From: Thamnocephalis sphaerospora
Lineage: Eukaryota; Zoopagomycota; Zoopagomycetes; Zoopagales; Sigmoideomycetaceae
Direction of reading: 5' to 3'
Length of the DNA stretch: 64,000 nt
Assembly: GCA_003614735.1 (NCBI GenBank)
Contig: KZ992427.1
Location: 27,982-91,981, forward strand
In this document: one piece after another, positions 46,101-57,214 of the stretch
How positions within the stretch are numbered: the stretch's first letter is position 1
Layout: each line of letters starts with the position of its first letter
Translations under genes and position numbers: made by a program
Notes under the pieces: generated by a model
What the model saw: the letters and a program-made list of their open reading frames with translations, nothing else
What the model was told of the DNA's origin: nothing
Database searches by the model: none

Positions 46101-49100
46101 TGCGTGCCATGGCCGCCTGCTGCCGTGGTCCGCTGTCCATGGAGCTTTCTGGCCAGGAGAAGACAGTCGTATCGTTTGACTTGGAAGGCATCCATACATG
46201 GATCGAGTCGGTATTTGCCAATCACGAGCGGCGGCTGCACTCGATCGCGCGCACGGCGCTCGAGTCGCTGCTCACGTTCAACTCGGACAAGCCGGAAATT
46301 TTTGATACGATCATTCGGCGCTGCTACATGCTGTCGGACCCGGATGTCAACACACAGGGCTACTTCCTTGCGCTCATCGACATTCTCACCCGCGCCCGCA
46401 GCTATCCATGCGAGGTACATGTGATTCTAGGTCTGGCTCTGTTCAAAGTCGGCGACCCAGACCGCGAGGTGCGCCGCACGGCCGTGCGCCTGCTACATGT
46501 ACTTGAAGAGCGTTTCCTGCTTGACTCGTCCGTCATCGAGTTTGAGGTGGCGCTCTATAGCAATCTGACCACTATTTACAAGCAAGCGCAGTATGCTTTG
46601 TCGGCGCGACTGGCACAGCGTCACCCGGAAATCACCTATGAAGTGCTTTCTGAGATTATGGTGCGCTTGGAAGCGGTCTCTGCACGCGAGGCACAGCGAG
46701 AAATGGTCATCAGCGTTCTCCCCTGGCTGGTCAATGTGGAGCTGGCCATGGATCCGGATGACGAGACGGAAGTGGCGATCAGCTCTCATATCGTGCTTAA
46801 CAACCTCTTCTATCTGACGGTCAAGTTTGGCGATGTGTTCTACAAGGAACTCGAGAAAGCATGGGAGCAGCTGGTAGTTGGCGAGCGTGCCTACAACGCA
46901 CGCGTTGTCATCGTCTATCTGCTGCACCTTGGCCTAGAAAAACGCAATCCGGGCTTCATCACCTACGCCAAGCGCGTGGTCGTCTATCTGGGCCGTGCCA
47001 CCGCCCGCGAGGTTACCATCAACGCACTAATGGACGAGATCGCCCCGCGGGCGCTTGTGCCAGAGAAGCGTATGGACATTCGCCAGTACGACAAGGTACC
47101 GCGCGTACGCGTGGCGGACGTGGACGAAGTGCTTGGCGCATACGCGAAACGGCCCGAGTTTTCGCGCGCGCAGCTGGCCACCGTTCTTCTAGTGGACCTG
47201 GCAATCGAAGCAGGTCCCAGCCTCTTGCCTCATTTGCCGACCCTGCTACACGCATGCGCCATCCAGTTTGATCACAACATCCTGGTGATCGCGGAGCAGA
47301 TGCGTCTGCTGCTTGGCCATCTGGTGTGCTCGGTATTTTTCGGTCGACCGGCAGGATCGCCGTGCGGTCCGTCGCTAGTTGTGAACGGCCTAATCGGAGG
47401 TATGCGACATAACGCGGCCGAAGACACGGCTGAGCTGGCGCGCGCCGTAGTCGACATGCTTGGCATCGACATTGGTCTGACGCAGCCAAGTGCCGGCGGC
47501 AACTCGTCGCAGGAACAACGCCAGATACTGCAGCGTATGGGCGTGTCCAACTACGCATCACGGCCGGCACGCATTCGCAACACCAGCGTTACCGAGCCGC
47601 TGGTGACCCGGCTTGTGCGGCTCTTCGCACATGAAGACCCCGAGATTGGCCAACGCTGGGGTGAAATGGCCCTGCACTGGGGCACGCAGTGTCCGCTGCG
47701 TAAGGCAGCCTGTAGCTCGTTCCGCGTCTTCCGCATGCTTGCGCCTCACTTCAACGAAGCAATGCTTGCTGAGATTCTCCGTCGCCTGTCCAACACGGTG
47801 TCGGATCAGTCCGAGGAGATCCAGGAGTTTGCAGTCGAGATTTTGATTACCCTCAAATCGATGCTGGAACCACTTACCGCAGAGCATATTCTGGCGTTTC
47901 CGGAGGCCTTTTGGGCATCAGTGGCGATCCTGTACACCGGCAGCCGCAACGAGTATGCCATGGGGCTGGAAATGCTTGGTCCAATGCTGGAACGGCTGGA
48001 CTTTGACGATCCGAGCACGCAGACAACGCTTTCCGACAACTTTCCCGCGGGATGGAACGCCGAGTTTGACGGCCTGCTTCCACTGCTGGCCAAGGGCCTT
48101 CGCTGCCAGGAGACAGAGCCGCGTTGCCTGCGCATGATGAACCGTCTAATCTTGGTGGGAGGCGACGCGCTGCTTGACCCGACAGAAAGTCGATACCTGT
48201 TTGCGGTGCTGGCGAATCTGCCCTGGTTCTCGCGCACAGTGGAGGAAATGAGCTATGATGATCGCGTTGTTGAGGTAGCCGGCAATCTGGCAAAGATGGC
48301 CGAAAGAAACGGCCAGGATGCTTTGCGGCGCACGCTAGATTCTCTTGCACGTCGACGCTTCCGGCCCAAGGACGATTTCATTCGACAGATCTATCTTGCC
48401 CTCAAGGATGTCTACTTCCCGCGCTACGAGTGGCACGCGCTCACCTTTATTGCGGAGTTGCTGGCCAATCAAACGCCCTGGTATAAGCGATCGGTGCTGC
48501 ACATTTTGCGCACACTGCTGTCGTTTATCGACTTGCGCCGCGGTGATGGCCAGGATGAGCCGTCCGGCACGGAGATTGTGATTGCACCACTGCTCCGGTT
48601 GCTGCCTACCGAGTACGCTGACGATGCACTCGAAGTGCTCGAGGTGGCTATGCAAGCATGCACGCCCATGTCCAGTATGGCTTCTTCGCCGAGCTCTCCG
48701 GTCAATCCGCTGGCGCCTGGTAGCATCAGCAGTGGCAGCAGCGGCGGTGTCCATCCCAACTTTTCAGTGGAAAGCATGACACGTGCCCACGTCATTACGG
48801 CCATCGCACAGCGAGAGTTTGAGACGGTGCCGTCCATCTTCCGATCTGCAGCCAATGGCGGCAGCACGACCAGCGCGCCATTTGCCGCCGACTTTGCCGC
48901 TTCGCTGCATGCCACACGGCAAAACGTCGCAGCAGTGCTACAGGCGTGCTCGGAAACGGTCGGCATGCCCTATGAAGACGCGCCCATGGTGTATCTCTCC
49001 TACGACAACCAATCAGTCTTTGACTTTGCCGGTGCTGCGGCTGCGGCTGCGGCTGCCGTCGTGGGTGCCTCCTCAACGCCGGCGCCGTCAGCACCCGGCG

Positions 49101-50167
49101 GCTGGCCGAGTAACGCGTCAATGATGCACGATTTGCTAGAGGAAGACATATCAGAGTTGGATGGCGATGCGCTCTCGCACACAATGACCAATGATATGAT
49201 GCTCAACGGCAGCGACACTGGCGGCGGCGATAGCAATAGTGGTAGTGGACTTGCTGGCCTAGGCTCTGACGACGACGCCGAGCACTCGCTAGAGGATATT
49301 CTCTCCAAGCTAGACGATCTGGACGCGTACTTTGGCGAAGATACGACCATAGGCGATAGCGATGGCGACGATGGTGGGATGACAGCGGGCAACGAGAGTA
49401 TGCCAGATCTGGTTGGTATGCACGAAGGCTACGGCATCGAGTACGAATCGGAGCTGGGCATTGTTGGCGATCACGGCAGCCACTCGGCCTTGTTTGTGGA
49501 TGGCTCGATGAGCTCGTCTAGTGCGATGGCACCGACAAATGACGCCGCCCTTGACTGTGTCGGCATGGACCTTGCGCTGGGCGGACTCTCTGCCGACGTA
49601 AACACGGACGACGGTGATGATGATGACGATGATGACGATGGCAGCTACGGCTCCTTGACCACACCCACAGTTCTTAGCATGCTAGGCGAGCAGCGGTGTG
49701 CGTCAGTGGGCCTGGCCAATGGCGCGTCAGAGGCAGCGGTGAACGGCATTGCCATTGCACGGTCACGGCCGCGCTCCGATAGCACACATACCGAGTCACG
49801 CAGTAGTGCCGGCAGCTATAGCGCTATTGAGCATCGCACCAATGAGCACTTTCGCTTTCCCGCTCTGCCATTAGTCAGTGAGCGTCAAGCCGCCGCCGGC
49901 AAAGAGTCTCTGGAAGCCGCACGTGAGGATGATGAGCTGGACAGCATAGGCGATGTGGATGAACTAGACGAGGACGACGAATCGGATTTGGATCCAGGCT
50001 CCGATGACGACGCATCAGATGCAGAGTCTGGCCTATTCCATTTTAGTGACGCAACATCCACCTTGTCTACGGAAAGCTCCATCACGCTGGCCACTGGCAA
50101 CATCGCCGTAGCAGCGCGACAGGAACGACAGCATCGCCGACATCCCAGCCGCCCGGCCGACGCCTAG
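40151..50167 (+). CDS. Furry / Tao3 (Mor2, PAG1) NDR-kinase scaffold
   Basis: Nine exons: 40151-41476, 41542-41711, 41782-41845, 41906-42033, 42080-42172, 42238-42358, 42436-42678, 42748-42849, 42929-50167; 3,161 residues. Furry-family proteins are huge HEAT-like scaffolds that work with NDR/LATS kinases (RAM/MOR network) in polarity and separation. The first 400 residues are Ser/Gly/His-rich. The family N-terminus starts at FMIHALFVEFAAAAEGKL. Then come ALMLWRKSKLKIPDGSWNR, MSLFAELIGWLSNVR, SFKVKHAYAQLFVDLLLPLA, and HVNRNVFTQLLDELQPFVR. Further on: IHTWIESVFANHERRLHSIA, GDPDREVRRTAVRLLHVLEE, VLPWLVNVELAMDPDDETEV and KDDFIRQIYLALKDVYFPRY. The last 600 residues are acidic and low-complexity. 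A 7.2-kb terminal exon follows eight small-to-medium ones. Confidence 0.94.
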
Positions 50168-50393
50168 TAATGCACGCTACCAGAGCAGGACACGGGATGA
50201 ACTCGCCTACAGCATGGCCGCTGGTACGGCCTAGTGCCTGGTCCGCATACGCGTGTGGTGTAGCTTTGTCAATAAATGTTCTACTCATAATAGCAGCACT
50301 GTCTGTCCTTCTATCCCACGCAAGGATGTTGGCACGATTTGATGCAAGGAAGAATGTGCACTAAATCCTATATTCACGTATTGATAGCGTCGT
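50168..50393. other. Convergent interval Furry / SNIP1
   Basis: 226 bp. Carries AATAAA at 50271-50276, about 100 nt after the Furry stop. Confidence 0.5.
50271..50276 (+). promoter_or_regulatory. Candidate polyadenylation signal AATAAA for Furry
   Basis: Exact AATAAA 104 nt past the Furry stop and about 120 nt before the convergent SNIP1 stop. Confidence 0.5.
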
Positions 50394-51380
50394 CTATGCC
50401 TTGAGCTCCTTACTGCTAACAGCCGCCACGGTCGGCGATTTGGCCGCCACCGCACTCTTGCTTTCTGAACGCGCGTCCTCTTCACGGAGCAGCACATACT
50501 CACGAGTGCTGCATCCAAAACGCAGCGTATCCTTGGGACGCAGCTCGTAGTAGCGTGATGCAGGAATGCGCTCATCGTTGACAAAGGTGCCATTGGTGGA
50601 TTCGAGGTCAATGATAAAAGGTCTAGTGCAAGACAGCATAAACAATTGGCACCAAAACAGCAGTCCCAGTCTACACGGCAAACTCACTTGATAACACGCT
50701 TTGGAGGCTCACCAACTTGGCCGACTGGCGTTTGCTCGGTCATCAGGCGGAACTGAATAACTGCGTGTTGCTTGGAGCAGGATGGATGGTCAATGGGTAT
50801 GTCGGCAATCTGCAAAGCCGGGCCACAGGTTAGCGGCTCGCAACATCGTGCCGCAGACCGCCGACACTTACCCGACGATCCTTGCCAAGCAAGTAGGCGC
50901 TCTGACGGTGGATGTGCAGCAGATCTGGGCACCGTGGTCGGTAAACAGCTATGGAACGCACATTCAGCCGCCCTTTGGCCGCTGCTTACCTAAATGATCA
51001 TCATTCTTGAATACATACAAACGCCAGCGAGCTGTTGGCTTGCGAGCCTCTGATGGCTCAGAATACTTGACGACGACGCCATTATGCATGTTGGTGTCGG
51101 CCGCCAGTTTTCCGGAGAGTCCGAAATTGGGCTTCTCCTTGGGCGCCTCTTCCTCCGCCGTCGCATCATCTGTGTCGCGTTTTTCCGCGTCCAAAAGTGC
51201 ATCACCACCCCAGCGTGGCGGTGGCTGTGCTGTGTCGCCTTCACGAAGCCGGCCGCGTTGCTGGCGCCGCTCCGGGCGGCTACCACCATGCGCTACAGCA
51301 CGCTCATCGCCATCTTGGTCGCTGGCACGTCGCGCATGCGGCGATTGCGACCGACGGCGCGACATTGGTGACCTGTGCAT
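50394..51380 (-). CDS. SNIP1/PML1-like FHA-domain spliceosomal protein
   Basis: Four exons on the minus strand: 50990-51380, 50872-50924, 50688-50809, 50394-50622; 264 residues. SNIP1 and fungal Pml1 belong to the RES complex that supports pre-mRNA retention and splicing. The first 100 residues are Arg/Ser/Pro-rich (MSRRRSQSPHARRASDQDG). Then WRLYVFKNDDHLD enters the FHA domain: LLHIHRQSAYLLGKDRR, DIPIDHPSCSKQHAVIQFR, FIIDLESTNGTFVNDERI, RYYELRPKDTLRFGCSTREY, VLLREED. The FHA core residues (GKDRR, SKQHAVIQ, STNGTFVN) are all there. The start may be the ATG at 51380 or the one five codons later at 51365. Divergent from RPL32. Confidence 0.93.
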
Positions 51381-52353
51381 CGATGCAGAGGCTGCGATTA
51401 GCGTGCCGGTCGTTTCGCAGTCCCCGGCCGCCCACTTGCCTGGACCGCTCGCGCGTGCTAGTATTCTTTTCGTCGCGGCGAGAAGACATGGTTGCAGCGA
51501 CGGTAGAGATATGCACCGGAATAGGCAGCGTGTCGAGCAGAAATAAGGAGAACGAGGCGGGTGGTGGCGCAGGTAAGAGTAGCAACAGGCCGAAACAGCA
51601 AGCAGGAGAGAAAAGGTAAGGGGCGTAGTCACCAAAGAGCGAGGTGTTGCGGCGTGGGCGGTCTTTAAGCTACACACTGCGATAAAGTATGAGTAGGCTG
51701 CGAAGGAGTCGGTGTGTGTCATGTTGGCTGCAGCGCGCAAGTACGGATCGAGTGAAACTGGCAAAATAAGTGCTTCGCAGTGGAGGCGCTTCGCCTCTGA
51801 GGCCGGCCTCTTTCCCTGCCCTATTCCAGCACAGAACAGAGGACGACCAGTAGGTAGGCGGCGCGTGCTTGGACAGACCCAGCAGATTGCCGGACGAACG
51901 TACCGGCCGACGCACGGATGAATGGGCGGATGGATGGATGATGGATGGTGACGGCGTATGCAATACATGCGCGGATGGATGGCGGCGGGTGGATGTTACC
52001 TGGCGACAAGCGCGTCACTGGACGATGTCGAAATGAGCGCTGGTGTAGCCGTAATGCAACGCGGCGGCTGGCCAACGGTAGCGAGCGTGCATCTCACGGA
52101 CCGTTGCCACGCTGAATCGCGCGCGAGTGCGGGCACGGCATGCGGTGGCAGTCCGCCTGCTGCCACACGCATTCCGAGCGGGCCACTTGGACAAAGCTGC
52201 ACAGGCTAGCACCGTCGGTGCATTGCGCCGACGCGTGCGCCAACCGCGCGTCTGGCCGTGGGGCGGTGAATTCGCGATGAAAGGAGCGTCGTCTACGAAT
52301 GCAGCCACCGCTTACTTATCCAACAATCGTCTTTTGTGTAGGTCTCTGCAGCA
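51381..52353. promoter_or_regulatory. Divergent intergenic region SNIP1 / RPL32
   Basis: 970 bp. The minus strand stays open for another 590 bp beyond the SNIP1 start without family signal. Short GGATGGATG repeats lie around 51925-51985. The sequence just before the RPL32 ATG is CTTTTGTGTAGGTCTCTGCAGCA in parts, so a 5' UTR intron is possible. Confidence 0.45.
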
Positions 52354-52991
52354 ATGACCACCGTTACCTCTCTGAACCGCACGCCCATCGTGAAGAAGCG
52401 CACCAAGCGCTTCGCCCGCCACCAGTCGGACCGGTTCCTCCGTGTCGATGTTAGTAGTCATAGCGAGCAGCGTGCCATTGGACTCTTGTAGACGTGCCGC
52501 GTCTAGACTGAGCGTGGCCTGCAGTCGCGTGTACCGGGAACGCGGCGGGCAGCGATACAAACAGGTCACGCCAAACGCGAGCACGTCTAGTCGCGGTCTG
52601 GATGGCGACATGCCACTTGGTCGGCGGTCGTAATTCTACTTGCTTACACAAGTGCGTGTACCTCTGATTTGCTCCCTTACAGGCTAGCTGGAGGAAGCCG
52701 AAGGGTATTGACAACCGCGTCCGTCGCCGGTTCAAGGGCCAGATTGCTATGCCCAACATTGGCTATGGCTCCAACAAGAAGACCCGCCACCTCATGCCCA
52801 ACGGCTTCAAGAAGTTCCTCGTCTCCAACGTCAAGGAGCTTGACCTGCTCATGATGCAGAACCGCACCTACGCCGCCGAGATCGCCCACAACGTCTCGTC
52901 GCGCAAGCGCATCCAGATCGTTGAGCGCGCTGCCCAGCTCAACATCAAGGTCACCAACGCCAAGGCCCGCGTCCGCACTGAGGAGAACTAA
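52354..52991 (+). CDS. RPL32: 60S ribosomal protein eL32 (RPL32)
   Basis: Two exons, 52354-52443 and 52683-52991; 132 residues (human 135). eL32 is a structural protein of the large ribosomal subunit. The sequence [84 protein letters not shown], and [19 protein letters not shown] follows the family end to end. The 239-nt intron after codon 30 is the longest in the right half, as is common in ribosomal-protein genes. Exon 2 has a strong bias to C- and G-ending codons (AAG, ATC, AAC), unlike neighbouring genes, fitting high expression. Confidence 0.97.
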
Positions 52992-53384
52992 GTGCGCTGT
53001 CGGCGCGTGCGTGCTCGCATGCATCCGCGCACTTTGCTGGCGGCGGTTCACGTATGAGCGTATCCGGCGAAAGTGCGTCGTCCCACTTTGCCACGGTCGT
53101 CCTCGTGTCTGCGCGCTCTGGCCGTCCGGAGCGCGTGACGCCGTGTGAGGTGTGTACACCTTGAATGCATCTTCATTTGCCTTCACTTTGTGTTACATGT
53201 ACACTAGTCGTCGTGAAAAGGGTCGGTAACATTGCAGTATGTGTCGATTGGGCACAGATCAGAGTAGAAAGACGCGCGTAGAGCACTGCTACCGAGAAAC
53301 GTATGTGGAATACTATGATCTGCAGCGCTGTGGCCGCGACCTTGTGTGCACAACACCAAGCGTGCAATATCATCGTCTTGCAGG
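52992..53384. other. Convergent interval RPL32 / J protein
   Basis: About 390 bp, both 3' UTRs. Nothing else recognised. Confidence 0.45.
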
Positions 53385-54664
53385 CTAGAATCGAAAACCG
53401 CTGCCAAAGCCACGGTAGGACGTGCTTGCAAGCGCATTGCCGCTCGCATTCACAGTCGTCTCTCGCGAGCCATCTGCCCGCTCGACTGTCGTAGTCTCGG
53501 TGCCCTGCGCATCGCACGTCAGCGACCGCTACCACGTAGCAGGACTGTTTACTTACATTGGCATCCACCGTCCTGGTGATAACAGTCCGCTGCCCATTAA
53601 CCACGCTTACTGATTGCTGCCGGGACACGACGCGCGGCTCACCCGCCGAACGACTACTGCTCTGATGACTGACACTGGTCATCACCTGGCCGGGCGAGGT
53701 ACCCTGGCCGGATTCTAGACGCTCGTGCGGTACACCAGCGTCAAACCCAGGGTGAAAGCCAAACGACTGTGTCTGGCCATGCAGTCCAAATGGACTTTGT
53801 GCAAAGAATGGATCGTTGCCAAAGAGGCTACCACCAAAGAGACCGCCAGCAAAGGGGCCGCCGGCAAATGGACCACCGGCAAACAAGCCACCTCCAAAAG
53901 GACTCCCAGCAAATGGACTGCGGGCAAATGGACTGCCAGCCGGCATTGTGCTCGCTCGCTGTTGAGCAAAGCCACCTATTGAATGCGCGAGGTCAGCTAT
54001 GGCTAACCGCAAACATACGTGCTATCTAAGCCTACCATGAGTATGATTAAACATTTGTGCAAAGGCTGGATCGTGCGCAAAAAAGTTGCGAAACACATCA
54101 AACGGCGAGTGGAACTATGTAGCGAGCGCATCGGTTACTCGCTGCACACAGGCGTTGTCTGCCAGCATACACCTGCTACGCCATTTACCTGAAAATGTTC
54201 AAAGTGATAGCCAGCTTCATCTGCAACACTCAGACGCATGAGCCGCGCCCTTATCGCAGACACATGCGCCATCACGCGCATGCACATAATGCCCCGCGCC
54301 ATGGGCCATTCACTCACCTTCTACAGGCACCTCGCCCTTCAGACCGGCCTCGCCATAGCGATCATAGACGCTACGCTTTTCCTCTATGGACAGACGTGTA
54401 AGTATAGGCAAGTAAAAAGCCCATCCTGATGAAACCTGAGCAACATACGGTCGTCCTGCACAGGTAAGCGCACTTACCGTCGCTAAGCACTTCGTATGCC
54501 TCTGCTATCTCACGAAAACGCTCAGTTGCCTGCTCGCGCTGGTCGGGCGGGTGCTTGTCCGGATGCCAGCGCAGGCTCAGCTTTCGAAAAGACTGGCCCA
54601 CCTCTCTTGTCGTCGCTTCAGGCTCCAACTCCAGAATTGCATACAATCTAGTATGGCGAGCCAT
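53385..54664 (-). CDS. DNAJB6-like type II J-domain co-chaperone
   Basis: Six exons on the minus strand: 54478-54664, 54318-54383, 54189-54220, 54036-54114, 53557-53975, 53385-53504; 300 residues. J proteins stimulate Hsp70 ATPase and deliver clients. The J domain is residues 1-70: LYAILELEPEATTREVGQSF, the catalytic HPD in LRWHPDKHPP, and FREIAEAYEVLSD...KRSVYDRYGEAGLKG. Then a Phe-rich stretch (FHSPFDVFRNFFAHDPAF), a Gly/Phe region with repeated SPFAGSPFGG and GGPFAGG units (about residues 130-175), a Ser-rich part, and a C-terminal block RTVITRTVDAN...GTETTTVERADGSRETT. That block matches the beta-sheet tail of DNAJB2/6/7/8-type proteins, known to hold aggregation-prone substrates. Exon 3 is only 32 nt. 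Confidence 0.92.
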
Positions 54665-55104
54665 TGATACGTGTCACGCAGGCAACAGACGACAAGCAAT
54701 TGACTTTTGCAGGGTTTTCCAACTTTTACAACAGCTGGCTGTTTGCTGGGTAGTGGAATGTGAGATGAAGCAAGGAATGAACGAAAGACGCAAGCGGCGC
54801 CATAAAGAGATTGTGGCGGTTGACGTCAACCAAGTTGCCTTTCCTACAGCGCCTTGTCTGCACACCAGCGTTGAGCTAGGGAAAGAGCCTTCTGGAAACA
54901 GCACCTTCACAGCACTAGCAGGTGGCACACGCAAGTAGCAGCGGACAAGGCGCGTAGTTATTTTCCCATTGAGAAAAGGATAATGCACAGGACAGTGCTG
55001 CCTTGCATTTGTGACCATGAGAATGCGGTCTGCGTGATGTGATCAAACGCAAATACAGGAGCGCCTTGTTTGAGTAAATTGGACCCAGCAAAGTCAAACA
55101 AAAT
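54665..55104. other. Region between J protein and tRNA-Gly
   Basis: 440 bp. Promoter side of the J protein; no gene recognised. T-runs just left of 55105 on the minus strand may end tRNA-Gly transcription. Confidence 0.4.
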
Positions 55105-55174
55105 GCGTAGTCTGGGAATCGAACCCAGGTCTACCGCGTGGCAGGCGGTAATTATACCACTAAACCAACTACGC
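55105..55174 (-). tRNA. tRNA-Gly (GCC)
   Basis: Minus-strand cloverleaf: 7-bp acceptor stem GCGTAGT/ACTACGC, D-arm GGTTTAGTGGTATAAT (A box), anticodon stem ACCGC/GCGGT with loop CTGCCAC (anticodon GCC), T-arm CTGGGTTCGATTCCCAG (B box). No intron. A TTTT follows within a few bases downstream. Confidence 0.96.
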
Positions 55175-56237
55175 TTGCTGATAAAGACTTGATTAAGGAT
55201 AATACGCCTTAACTATTACAGATTAATGCAGAAAACAGCCTACGTTTTTTTAATATGCGAACGTCTAGTCTAGTGGTTAGCGCGCAGTATCAAGCTCGCA
55301 AAGCGCAGAAACTAAATTGGGCCGAAAATGACAAGTCCTTGCATATTTACAAATGGAGATAAACACTCATAAATAGTCTTTAGTAGCCAAAAGACTACTA
55401 ATGGGTAACTCACTGAGCTTGTTAAATGTTGTACACCTGAGAACAGTCAGTCTACGGACATACATATTCTCTCAAACGCCATCTCCGCAATGCTGCAGCA
55501 TATGTATCACAGGACGCGAATGGTGCGGAAAAGCGACATTGAATGGTGAACTCCTACATGCGTAAAAGTTACCACACGCCATACTGCTTGTTCGCCTTAC
55601 CTCTATGCCATGCGCTAGTGCAGCAGGCATACTCTGTGGCCTGCACCGTATTCGTTAGGTATGCCGCACAGTGTGCTCCCATCATGTCAGGTGGCTGCGC
55701 GCTCACTGGCCCACAATGGCACGCACCATGTGCTCCTTACAGGACAGGATGTACTTACTGACTCAAGGAAATCCAAGCACTTTTGCTCCCTTCCACTTGG
55801 TCCGTGTGCTTGTACGTATCAACGAGCACTATGAGCACGCGGATACACCGGTTGGTTATGCCGCTTAGCTGACTCATGGACTTACTTGGCTACAAGCATT
55901 GTTCGTTGGCAGCTGCATCAACCATCGCCAATCGCACGGTGCAGCGGCCGAGTACAATTAGCGACCGCATCTTCATTTGTTGATGTCACGCTTGGCAGCA
56001 TGTCTGGTAATTATGCTTTGACGACGGCCAGATAGGGGTGGCCGGTGGTCGGTGCACATAAAAATCTGTCTGAAATTGTTGCTGGTTCGGCCTAGTACGC
56101 TTCAGTTGTGTTAGTTAGCAGCAGCCCGAGCATAATTGTGACCGGCACACCCACAGATCCTTGTTGTTTACCACGACAGAATCTTCAACATTGTCATCGT
56201 AGATCTCGCACCCGCCCATACCAATCATCTGCCAACC
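55175..56237. other. 1.1-kb region between tRNA-Gly and PYM
   Basis: No coding gene seen. At 55265-55285 TCTAGTCTAGTGGTTAGCGC looks like a tRNA D-arm/A box, but no matching anticodon arm or B box follows; it may be a tRNA relic. The right end is the PYM promoter. Confidence 0.4.
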
Positions 56238-56972
56238 ATGTCGCGTCGTCTCTTTGAGCAGGCGGTCACTGCCTCTGGCATAACCACGCTACCAACACCG
56301 GATGGGGAGCGTATTGTACCGGGAACGCGTCGGCCAGACGGCACCATGCGCCCAACACGCCGAGTACGGCCTGGTTTTACACCAGTGGAAGATCAGCTAC
56401 GCTTCCAGAGTCGGCGCGTTGCAGAGCGTCAATTACCAGCTGGCTATGTGGTGGGCCGAGATGAAATGCCGTCGTCTTCGCGTCCGCAGCCTGCCCGGGG
56501 TGGTAGCTGGTTTAAGCAGGATACGTCAACGGCCAGTCCACGCAGGGACGCCGCCAAGAGCGCATGGGACGACGACAGCGACGAAGAAGAGACGAAGGCG
56601 GAGAGTAGCGCGGATCTAACCAAGGCGCAGCGTAAAAACCAGAAGCGGACAGAAAAACGGGCGGAGAAGTTGCAGGTGCAGTACGAAGAGGACGTGCGTG
56701 CCAGTGTTGAGAGAGCACTGCATGAGCGACAGCAAACAACTGCTGCTACGTCCGGCAAAGATGAGGCTGCGGCGAAGGAGACTGTGGCAGACCCAGAGCG
56801 CAAGGCACGGGCGGTGCGCAAAAAGATCCGCCAGGCGGAGGAACTGCGCCGGCGACGCGATCAGGAAGGCACCAAGCTACAGGCGCAAGAGGTAGAGAAG
56901 ATTGGCCGGATTGCCGAATTGGAGGCAGAGCTAGCGCAGTTGACGATCGCCATCAGCGAGCGCAAGAAATAG
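56238..56972 (+). CDS. PYM1: PYM / WIBG, partner of Y14-Mago
   Basis: Single exon, 244 residues (human PYM 204). PYM binds the Mago-Y14 heterodimer through its N-terminus and removes exon junction complexes from translating mRNA. Diagnostic N-terminal block: GERIVPGTRRPDGTMRPTRR followed by VRPGFTPVED (human TQRPDGTWRKPRRVKEGY). The middle has an acidic patch WDDDSDEEETK, then LTKAQRKNQKRTEKRAEK, matching the conserved SKTAKRNLKRKEKR-type ribosome-binding segment. The C-terminus is a coiled coil ARAVRKKIRQAEELRRRRDQ and IAELEAELAQLTIAI. ATG at 56238 in CCAACCATGTC. The presence of PYM implies a working exon junction complex in this organism, in line with its many introns. Confidence 0.92.
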   Translation: MSRRLFEQAVTASGITTLPTPDGERIVPGTRRPDGTMRPTRRVRPGFTPVEDQLRFQSRRVAERQLPAGYVVGRDEMPSSSRPQPARGGSWFKQDTSTASPRRDAAKSAWDDDSDEEETKAESSADLTKAQRKNQKRTEKRAEKLQVQYEEDVRASVERALHERQQTTAATSGKDEAAAKETVADPERKARAVRKKIRQAEELRRRRDQEGTKLQAQEVEKIGRIAELEAELAQLTIAISERKK

Positions 56973-57214
56973 ACGTTTGGCGTAAGAGGCCAGGATGCTG
57001 GTGGGAGCAGATACAGTAAAGTACGCAGTAACATGTTCCATTGACGTGTGCACATGCAAGCAATACATTCGCAACGTTTGTCCGCCAACATGCAGGTTGT
57101 CGACGTGTTTAACGGCTGCCCGGCTAGTCTTCCCCTCCAACGCCATAACGACTGTTGCATTGATCATGCAGCGTGTTGGTAAACCCAATCTAAACGCGCA
57201 CTGACGCATCCCTA

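Noticed and set aside
51381-51968. Upstream extension of the SNIP1 frame to a 334-codon ORF
   Set aside because: The added N-terminal part has no similarity to the family, contains promoter-like GGATGG repeats and would run through most of the RPL32 promoter. The start at 51380 gives the expected Arg/Ser-rich N-terminus.
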